Assembly: GCA_937894355.1 (NCBI GenBank)
Contig: CALCRD010000087.1
Location: 1-9,360 of the forward strand
DNA from: an uncultured Bacillus sp.
Lineage (GTDB): Bacteria > Bacillota > Bacilli > Bacillales > Cytobacillaceae
Length of the DNA stretch: 9,360 bases
Direction of reading: 5' to 3'
A model generated the notes under the pieces. It made no database searches and was not told the DNA's origin. It saw only the letters and a list, made by a program, of their open reading frames with translations. Positions within the stretch are counted from its first letter, which is position 1. Each line of letters begins with the position of its first letter. Position numbers and translations under genes: made by a program. This document shows, in pieces, positions 1-4,333 of this stretch.

Positions 1-2
1 GT

Positions 3-71
3 AGTGAGGTTATCGGGGACCAACCCAAGATCATCAGGGACAGATTGTTGAGGGAATTAAAAATCATTTAG
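3..71 (+). CDS. C-terminal end of an upstream gene (partial, unidentified)
   Basis: An open frame enters from the left edge and reads SEVIGDQPKIIRDRLLREL plus three more residues before a TAG at 69-71. The stop lies directly before the strong ribosome binding site of the next gene, the spacing expected inside a phage operon. The other two forward frames look less likely: one stops at 49-51, and the other has a TAG-TGA pair at 2-7 and then runs into the next gene. Only 22 codons are visible, so no family can be named. The charged, probably helical tail would suit many small DNA-binding or regulatory phage proteins, but this is only a guess. Confidence 0.5.
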   Translation, partial: SEVIGDQPKIIRDRLLRELKII

Positions 72-87
72 GGGGAGGTGTTTATAA

Positions 88-270
88 ATGTATTGTCCAG
101 GCTGTGGAATGAAGCTTGCCAAGAAGGATTGCCAACTGACACGCATCGTTGAGGAAACAGATACAAGCGAAATAATAATCGAAAACATTAATGTTTGTAC
201 CTGTGATTTTTGCGGATTAGTAAGCGAGGTAATTAAGCTGGATTCGGAACAGAAGAACAAAAGGAAGTGA
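88..270 (+). CDS. small zinc-ribbon protein, 60 aa
   Basis: The protein has two cysteine knuckles, CPGC at residues 3-6 and CDFC at 39-42. Extra cysteines sit at 15 and 37. The two C-x2-C pairs about 33 residues apart, with a beta-rich acidic middle, look like a zinc ribbon. The N-terminal MYCPGCG resembles the YgiT-type zinc finger and many small phage zinc ribbons. The start at 88 is supported by a GGGGGAGGTG site at 71-80, about 7 nt upstream. The lysine-rich tail (EQKNKRK) could contact nucleic acid. A zinc-binding role is inferred from the cysteines. Its partner is unknown: it could be a small transcription regulator or part of a larger complex. Confidence 0.75.
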   Translation: MYCPGCGMKLAKKDCQLTRIVEETDTSEIIIENINVCTCDFCGLVSEVIKLDSEQKNKRK

Positions 271-275
271 TAGAT

Positions 276-482
276 ATGGATCTACGATTGCTAGCTAAAG
301 CAATAATCCTACTGTGGGTGGTAAGCATCTCCCTGATGGTACTATCTCTCTGGATTGACCGGTGCTTGGAAAAGAGACAGCAGCGGGAGCATTATCAGCG
401 AATTGCCGATAGTATGCGGGTTGGCGGGGACGTAGCCAATCTCACTGTATACAAACACCAGAAAACTAGGGGGTTAAAGTAG
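276..482 (+). CDS. small single-pass membrane protein, 68 aa
   Basis: Residues about 5-27 form one hydrophobic segment (LLAKAIILLWVVSISLMVL...). It is followed by a basic, Arg/Lys/Gln-rich stretch (DRCLEKRQQREHYQR), so the positive-inside rule predicts a cytoplasmic C-terminus. The frame also has a GTG at 267 that overlaps the previous stop. I prefer ATG 276 because the GGAAG site at 262-266 ends immediately before the GTG but lies 9 nt before the ATG. No enzymatic motif is seen. Small early membrane proteins are common in phages of Gram-positive hosts, with roles in superinfection exclusion or in anchoring replication. Nothing in the sequence decides between these. Confidence 0.65.
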   Translation: MDLRLLAKAIILLWVVSISLMVLSLWIDRCLEKRQQREHYQRIADSMRVGGDVANLTVYKHQKTRGLK

Positions 483-646
483 TGACCACTCTAAGCGAGA
501 TCCAAAACTTTATCCGGAAAAACGCTTGCGTAAATCCCAAAAACCCAAACGAAATCAAGATGGTATGCGGAACCTGCGGAAAGCATGGACGGGCGACGGA
601 GTGTAGCGCATGTAATGGCAGGGTGGTAGTGATGGAAAAGGGGTGA
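482..646 (+). CDS. small four-cysteine zinc-ribbon protein, 54 aa (GTG start)
   Basis: A short frame begins with GTG at 482, overlapping the previous TAG by one base, and ends at TGA 644-646. An AGGGGG site at 468-473 lies 8 nt upstream. The product starts VTTLSEIQNFIRKNACVNPK and has CGTC at residues 29-32 and CSAC at 41-44, a compact C-x2-C-x8-C-x2-C zinc ribbon, plus a lone cysteine at 16. The paired knuckles, the good ribosome binding site and the operon-type spacing together make this a real gene despite its size. Its function is unknown. It could bind nucleic acid or act as a small adaptor, like its zinc-ribbon neighbour at the start of the operon. Confidence 0.7.
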   Translation: MTTLSEIQNFIRKNACVNPKNPNEIKMVCGTCGKHGRATECSACNGRVVVMEKG

Positions 647-652
647 TAACAG

Positions 653-832
653 ATGAAAAGTGAGTGGCGGGTTACAACTAACATAATCGACGGAGAGACA
701 TTCTATGGCGTGTGCCGGCTCTTAGATGTGAACGAAACGGACCATTCTGGAAACAGGGAGATGGCCGGGGGGTATACGTGCTACCGCGAAGCGGCGCAAG
801 TTGTAGCGGATGCCTTAAACGAAAACAAATAA
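653..832 (+). CDS. conserved small phage protein, 59 aa (WRVTTN...DHSGNREM type)
   Basis: The frame starts at ATG 653, 7 nt after a GGGGTG site that overlaps the end of the previous gene, and stops at TAA 830-832. The product begins MKSEWRVTTNIIDGETFYGV and contains DHSGNREMAGGY at about residues 30-41, then an alanine-rich helix (REAAQVVADALN). I recall this pattern from a family of short hypothetical proteins frequent in Firmicutes prophages: WRV-x-N, a GV-x-RL-x-DV strand and then DHSGNRE. Its appearance is of a small alpha/beta fold with three beta strands and a C-terminal helix. No function is known to me. Its place among early genes suggests an accessory host-takeover or replication role. 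Confidence 0.75.
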   Translation: MKSEWRVTTNIIDGETFYGVCRLLDVNETDHSGNREMAGGYTCYREAAQVVADALNENK

Positions 833-852
833 GCAGCTCTGCACAGCTGCTT
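831..852 (+). repeat. perfect 8-bp hairpin after a stop codon
   Basis: AAGCAGCT (831-838) and AGCTGCTT (845-852) are exact reverse complements around a 6-nt loop. The left arm begins inside the stop codon of the preceding gene, and the right arm ends 4 nt before the AAAGGTGGTGAG ribosome binding site of the next. It has only two to three U residues after the stem, so it is at best a weak terminator. It more likely marks an RNA-processing or attenuation point, or protects the upstream message. Confidence 0.5.
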
Positions 853-872
853 TGAAAGGTGGTGAGAAACAT

Positions 873-1073
873 ATGTCTACAAACAATTCTAGCACATGGA
901 TCGCTAATTTAGCAAGCACTATGAGCCGACCACACTTAAACGCACTCATACTTAACACTATCCGCGATATCGCACGCAGTTTTACTATCTCAGAACGAGA
1001 AAAAATGCATAAAGTAAGGAGCATCACTGAAGCATATGACGCTTGGCAGTCTCAGACACGCCAAAGCGCTTAG
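873..1073 (+). CDS. unidentified small protein, 66 aa
   Basis: I place the start at ATG 873 because a near-perfect site, AAAGGTGGTGAG (856-867), lies just upstream; a TTG at 852 in the same frame would make this site coding. The protein is largely helical in appearance: a polar N-terminus (MSTNNSSTWI), a hydrophobic segment (LNALILNTIRDIARSF) too short and too interrupted for a membrane span, then a basic helix (SEREKMHKVRSI) and a polar end. There are no cysteines and no recognisable motif. It is the last gene before the structured gap at 1074-1170. I do not recognise its family, and the function is unknown. Confidence 0.65.
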   Translation: MSTNNSSTWIANLASTMSRPHLNALILNTIRDIARSFTISEREKMHKVRSITEAYDAWQSQTRQSA

Positions 1074-1081
1074 TTGACAAG

Positions 1082-1135
1082 TTTGCGGGGGCGAATTGCC
1101 GGGGATGCCTGGCACAGAGAGCCCGCCCCTGCAAA
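1082..1135 (+). promoter_or_regulatory. long imperfect RNA hairpin in the only sizeable internal gap
   Basis: TTTGCGGGGGCG (1082-1093) pairs with CGCCCCTGCAAA (1124-1135) over 12 positions with one G-U pair. The 30-nt apical region contains a second small stem, TGCC (1097-1100) with GGCA (1111-1114). The element sits in the largest untranslated gap of the operon and is followed by AAAATATT rather than a U run, so it does not read as an intrinsic terminator. It could be a structured leader, an RNA-processing site or a protein-binding element controlling the downstream replication genes. Its outer arms (TTTGCG...TGCAAA) share a hexamer with the repeats near 9222-9320, which may be coincidence. 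Confidence 0.45.
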
Positions 1136-1136
1136 A

Positions 1137-1152
1137 TATTTCATGTGAAATA
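1137..1152. promoter_or_regulatory. inverted repeat, possible operator
   Basis: TATTTCA (1137-1143) and TGAAATA (1146-1152) are perfect 7-bp arms with a 2-nt centre. The dyad lies between the hairpin at 1082-1135 and the ribosome binding site of the acidic 76-residue protein. Its symmetry and size fit a dimeric repressor site. It could also simply extend the RNA structure and affect ribosome access. No promoter with good -35 and -10 boxes is obvious next to it. Confidence 0.35.
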
Positions 1153-1170
1153 AAGAGAGGGGAGAGAAGG

Positions 1171-1401
1171 ATGGTTTATGTTATGACAATGGCGATAGTT
1201 GATATTGATAATGATCATGACACCGAGAGCCTGATGGCATACATCACAGACATATTGGAAGATAACAATATCGCTGTTTGCGATATTGATGTCGAAGATG
1301 CGGTGATCGTACCTAAAAAAAGGGTGCTTGCCCATGTGTGCGGGATTGAGGAAGAGGAGGATATTAACAAGGTTGCTACCGGCAAGGAGGGGACGGAGTG
1401 A
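1171..1401 (+). CDS. small acidic protein, 76 aa, unidentified
   Basis: ATG 1171 follows a GGGGAGAGAAGG tract (1159-1170) and is preferred to an in-frame TTG at 1096, which would make the hairpin and dyad upstream coding. The product is strongly acidic (IVDIDNDHDTES near the start, GIEEEEDINK near the end) and seems to alternate beta strands and a helix (AIVDID, SLMAYITDILEDN, IAVCDIDVEDAVIV), which could form a small ferredoxin-like fold. The acidic surface would suit a DNA mimic or a binding partner of a basic protein, but this is speculation. It overlaps the SMC-like ATPase gene by 4 nt (GTGA), so the two are probably translated together, and the pairing may be functional. Confidence 0.65.
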   Translation: MVYVMTMAIVDIDNDHDTESLMAYITDILEDNNIAVCDIDVEDAVIVPKKRVLAHVCGIEEEEDINKVATGKEGTE

Positions 1402-2666
1402 ATACTGTCAAGATAAATGTTTTAGAAGCGGAAAATGTAAAGCGAATCAAGGCGGTAAAGGTGGAACCCACTCCTGCGGGGCTGACGATTATCGGGGGAA
1501 GGAATAACCAGGGGAAAACAAGCGTTCTAGATGCCATAGCGTGGGGCCTGGGCGGGAACACCTTCCGGCCCTCCAGCCCGAAGCGGGATGGGTCCACTAT
1601 ACCGCCGGCAATCAATATGAAGCTCAGTAATGGTCTGATAGTAGAGAGGAAGGGCAAGAACAGCGATCTCAAGGTGATCGACCCCACCGGGAACAAAGGG
1701 GGGCAAACCCTACTAAACGAGTTTGTGGAGCAGCTTGCCTTGAACCTGCCGAAGTTTATGCAGTCGTCAAACAAGGAGAAAGCACAAACCCTTTTACAGA
1801 TTATTGGAGTGGGGGATCAGTTATATGAACTGGAAAAGACCGAAACCGAACTTTACAACCGGCGACACGCAATCGGGCAGATTGCAGATCAAAAAGCAAA
1901 ATTTGCGAAAGAACAGCCATATCATGAGGATGCCCCAAAGGAACTCATATCAGCCTCTACCCTCATTCAGCAACAGCAGGAAATCCTCGCTCGGAACGGT
2001 GAGAATCAGCGAAAGCGGGAGAACCTGCAGAACCTTACACGCCAAGCTGAGCAAGTCCAGGAACAGATTGACTCTCTATTAGAGAAGCAGAAAATCATTT
2101 TAGCTGACCTGGAGATTGCCCGAAAATCTGCCAAGGATCTCCATGACGAATCTACTGAGGAACTTGAGCAAAACATTGCCGACATTGAGGAAATCAATGT
2201 GAAGGTAAGGGCAAATATGGACAAGGACAAGGCTGAGGATGATGCCAGAGAGTACAGGAACCAGTATGAAGAGTTATCCAAGCAGATCAATGATGTACGA
2301 AAGCAGAAGATTGACTTGTTGAAAGGTGCAGATTTACCCCTGCCGGAGCTGTCGGTGGAAGATGGGGAGCTGACATACAAGGGTAAAAAATGGGACAGCA
2401 TGAGCGGATCAGAACAACTCAAAGTATCAGTCGCAATTATCCGCAAGTTGAACCCGAAATGTGGTTTTGTCCTCATGGACAAGCTGGAAGCGATGGACAT
2501 GGACACCCTGAAAGAGTTCGGGGCATGGCTTGAGCAGGAAGGGCTTCAAGCGATTGCTACTCGTGTGAGTACGGGGGACGAGTGTTCGATTGTCATCGAG
2601 GACGGGTATGTAAAAGGTGAGGAGCAGATGCAGGATGCTCCGCAGTGGAAAGCAGGTGAATTTTAG
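1398..2666 (+). CDS. SMC/Rad50-like AAA ATPase of phage type, 422 aa
   Basis: This is a compact ABC/SMC-type ATPase. The N-terminal half-site has Walker A GRNNQGKT (residues 34-41) in a GGRNNQGKTSVLDAI context. A coiled-coil middle (about 140-310, rich in Gln, Glu and Lys) follows. The C-terminal half has the signature SGSEQ (336-340) and a Walker B strand GFVLMDKLEAMD (356-367). The architecture matches SbcC/Rad50/RecF-like proteins with a much shortened coiled coil; RecN and Rad50 are far longer. The usual catalytic Glu after the Walker B Asp is Lys362, and the expected switch His region reads ATRVS. I recall similar sequences in other phage members, so this may be a subfamily trait. GTG 1398 overlaps the previous stop and has AAGGAGG at 1384-1390. 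The likely role is in recombination or end handling during phage replication. No Mre11/SbcD-type nuclease gene is present. Confidence 0.85.
   Translation: MNTVKINVLEAENVKRIKAVKVEPTPAGLTIIGGRNNQGKTSVLDAIAWGLGGNTFRPSSPKRDGSTIPPAINMKLSNGLIVERKGKNSDLKVIDPTGNKGGQTLLNEFVEQLALNLPKFMQSSNKEKAQTLLQIIGVGDQLYELEKTETELYNRRHAIGQIADQKAKFAKEQPYHEDAPKELISASTLIQQQQEILARNGENQRKRENLQNLTRQAEQVQEQIDSLLEKQKIILADLEIARKSAKDLHDESTEELEQNIADIEEINVKVRANMDKDKAEDDAREYRNQYEELSKQINDVRKQKIDLLKGADLPLPELSVEDGELTYKGKKWDSMSGSEQLKVSVAIIRKLNPKCGFVLMDKLEAMDMDTLKEFGAWLEQEGLQAIATRVSTGDECSIVIEDGYVKGEEQMQDAPQWKAGEF
2654..2659 (+). promoter_or_regulatory. ribosome binding site inside the end of the SMC-like gene, supporting a TTG start
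   Basis: AGGTGA lies 7 nt before TTG 2667 and is made by the codons for the penultimate Gly-Glu of the upstream protein. It supports the unusual TTG as the start of the Sak4-like gene: the encoded protein begins at exactly the point expected for the family, just before the IIRGKI strand, and no ATG or GTG fits. Confidence 0.55.
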
Positions 2667-3869
2667 TTGGAGATTATTCGCGGAAAAATTGAAGGACCAC
2701 AGAAGGTGTGCATCTACGGACCCGAGGGAATAGGAAAATCAACATTGGCTGCCCAATTCCCGAACCCTCTTTTCATCGACACAGAGGGAAGCACCAAACA
2801 TATGGACGTCGCCCGGACACCAACACCGTCAAGCTGGACGATGCTTTTACAACAGGTGAAATGGCTTCGACAGAACCCTACCACTTGCGACACCCTTGTG
2901 ATTGATACGGCAGATTGGGCAGAACGGCTTTGTATCGAGCATCTATGCGCCCGTGACAAAAAAGATGGTCTGGAAGGTTGGGGGTATGGAAAGGGTTACA
3001 CCTATTTAGAAGAGGAATTCGGAAGGTTTTTGAATCAGCTTTCCGATCTGATTGAGGTGGGGATAAATGTTGTCCTTACTGCCCACGCCTGGATGCGGAA
3101 GTTCGAGCAGCCGGACGAGATGGGAGCATACGACAGGTGGGAACTCAAGCTACAAAAGAAAACTGCTCCCCTGGTGAAAGAGTGGGCCGACCTGATCTTG
3201 TTTTGCAACTACAAAACCCATGTCGTCAATGTGGACGGGCAGGGAACACAAAAAGGCAAGAACAAGGTGCAGGGCGGGAAGCGTGTCATGTACACCACCC
3301 ACCACCCTTGTTGGGACGCAAAGAACCGACACAACTTGCCTGAAGAGCTACCTCTAGAATATGCAGGTATCGCTCACTGCATACCATCCAGGACGAAACT
3401 GACCCCGAAGTCAGAACAGAAGTCGAAACCAGAACAGAAATCAAAGCAGGAACCGGCCCCGAAGTCGGAGCAGAGGTCCATACAGCAAAGAATGGAAGAA
3501 ACCGACAAGATGGTGAAGGAAGCCGTGAAGGAAGTGCCAACACCCAAGTCGGAAGCGCCGGCACCAGACAAGCCTAAACTGGAACCACCTAACCTAGATG
3601 CTGAATTCGAACCGGAAGCATCGGGAAAGCAAGATCCGGCGATGAAAATTCCGAAGCCGCTGCACGACCTGATGGAAGCAAACGGGGTGGCGGCATGGGA
3701 GATTCAGGCTGCGGTTGCAAGCCGGGGTTACTACCCCCAGGACATGCCCATTTCAGATTATGATCGGGATTTCGTAAAGGGCTGTCTGGTGGGGGCATGG
3801 GATCAGATGTTTGCACTGATAGAAAAAATGAGAGCCGACAAGTACGGCGATGAAGAAGCACCATTTTAA
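2667..3869 (+). CDS. Sak4-like RecA-fold ATPase (AAA_24 type) with added C-terminal domain, 400 aa
   Basis: The first 240 residues are a phage RecA-like NTPase. Walker A is GPEGIGKST (18-26), a conserved FIDTEGS strand follows (36-42), Walker B is LVIDTAD (77-83), and VVLTAHAW (135-142) is the sensor-like strand. This matches the AAA_24/Sak4 family, in which Sak4 of lactococcal phages is a single-strand annealing protein acting with an SSB. Typical members are about 220-250 residues. Here a Lys/Pro/Glu/Ser-rich linker (about 245-325, with repeated PKSEQ-type words) and a C-terminal domain (about 326-390) are added. I recall a similar tail (YYP-x-D-x-PI-x-(D/N)Y) on ERF and other phage recombination proteins. 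The last residues, GDEEAPF, resemble the acidic tip of bacterial SSB. The TTG start abuts the previous stop; the next gene follows after an AAGGAGGAG site. Probable role: annealing and recombination at phage replication forks. Confidence 0.85.
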   Translation: MEIIRGKIEGPQKVCIYGPEGIGKSTLAAQFPNPLFIDTEGSTKHMDVARTPTPSSWTMLLQQVKWLRQNPTTCDTLVIDTADWAERLCIEHLCARDKKDGLEGWGYGKGYTYLEEEFGRFLNQLSDLIEVGINVVLTAHAWMRKFEQPDEMGAYDRWELKLQKKTAPLVKEWADLILFCNYKTHVVNVDGQGTQKGKNKVQGGKRVMYTTHHPCWDAKNRHNLPEELPLEYAGIAHCIPSRTKLTPKSEQKSKPEQKSKQEPAPKSEQRSIQQRMEETDKMVKEAVKEVPTPKSEAPAPDKPKLEPPNLDAEFEPEASGKQDPAMKIPKPLHDLMEANGVAAWEIQAAVASRGYYPQDMPISDYDRDFVKGCLVGAWDQMFALIEKMRADKYGDEEAPF

Positions 3870-3883
3870 GGAGGAGAAGCTAG

Positions 3884-4333
3884 ATGGAAGAGTATAGAGA
3901 GTTAGATTGGGACGACCAGATTGAGGACGACGGTCCAGAATTTATTATCCTTCCCCCAGGGGACTACGATTTTGAGGTGACGGACTTCGAACGGGGGCGA
4001 CACCAGGGATCGGACAACCTGCCACCCTGTAATAAAGCGATAGTCTATCTGCGGATTGAGGGGAAAGAAGGAACAACAACTATTAAGCATCAGCTCTTTT
4101 TGCACACCAAGACAGAGGGTCTGCTTTGTGCCTTTTTCACAGGGATCGGGCAAAGGCAAAAGGGTGAGCGGATAACAATGAACTGGGACAAGGTGATCGG
4201 AGCTACAGGCAGGGCGAAGATCGGCATCCGTAAGTGGACCAATGACAAGGGAGAAACCCTGGAATTCAATGAGGTCAAGCGGTTTTACGAGCCGGAGAAC
4301 AATACACCGAAGTTTAAGCCTGGTGAGTTTTAA
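3884..4333 (+). CDS. DUF669 family protein, probable ssDNA-binding role, 149 aa
   Basis: The sequence shows the DUF669 pattern: an acidic N-terminus (MEEYRELDWDDQ), then ILPPGDYDFEVTDFERGRH (22-40), a strand pair around CNKAIVYLRIEG (49-60), HQLFLHTKTEGLL (69-81), and a C-terminal GRAKIGIRKWTNDKGE (109-124) with FNEVKRFYEPE. The beta-rich, OB-like layout, and its usual place between a Sak4-like ATPase and a helicase in Gram-positive phages, suggest single-strand DNA binding. That role is an inference from context, not shown here. The start is ATG 3884, preceded by AAGGAGGAG (3868-3876). The C-terminus, TPKFKPGEF, resembles the APQWKAGEF end of the SMC-like protein. The stop overlaps the helicase ATG by one base (TAATG), so translation is probably coupled. 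Confidence 0.85.
   Translation: MEEYRELDWDDQIEDDGPEFIILPPGDYDFEVTDFERGRHQGSDNLPPCNKAIVYLRIEGKEGTTTIKHQLFLHTKTEGLLCAFFTGIGQRQKGERITMNWDKVIGATGRAKIGIRKWTNDKGETLEFNEVKRFYEPENNTPKFKPGEF
4322..4327 (+). promoter_or_regulatory. ribosome binding site for the helicase inside the DUF669 gene end
   Basis: GGTGAG, the codons for the penultimate Gly-Glu of the DUF669 protein, lies 5 nt before ATG 4333. The layout nearly copies that at 2654-2667: GGTGA, then a TTTTA(A/G) run, then the next start. Confidence 0.5.

Noticed and set aside
831..852. Intrinsic terminator
   Set aside because: The stem is followed by only TTTG then AAAGG, lacking a U tract, and the next gene is tightly spaced.
852..872. N-terminal extension of the 66-residue protein from TTG 852
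   Set aside because: It would make the strong AAAGGTGGTGAG site coding; ATG 873 is correctly spaced from that site.
1074..1102. Promoter with TTGACA at 1074-1079
   Set aside because: No acceptable -10 box lies 16-18 bp downstream (the sequence there is GC-rich), and the gap is better explained by RNA structure.
1096..1170. N-terminal extension of the acidic protein from TTG 1096
   Set aside because: No ribosome binding site precedes it and it would place the hairpin and dyad inside coding sequence; ATG 1171 has a strong site.
1398..2666. Complete SbcCD/Rad50-Mre11 pair
   Set aside because: No calcineurin-like nuclease motifs (D-x-H, GNHD) are found in any neighbouring product.
3399..3641. 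Frameshift or degenerate repeat in the Sak4-like gene
   Set aside because: The Lys/Pro/Glu-rich stretch stays in frame and leads into a well-formed C-terminal domain, so it reads as a natural flexible linker.
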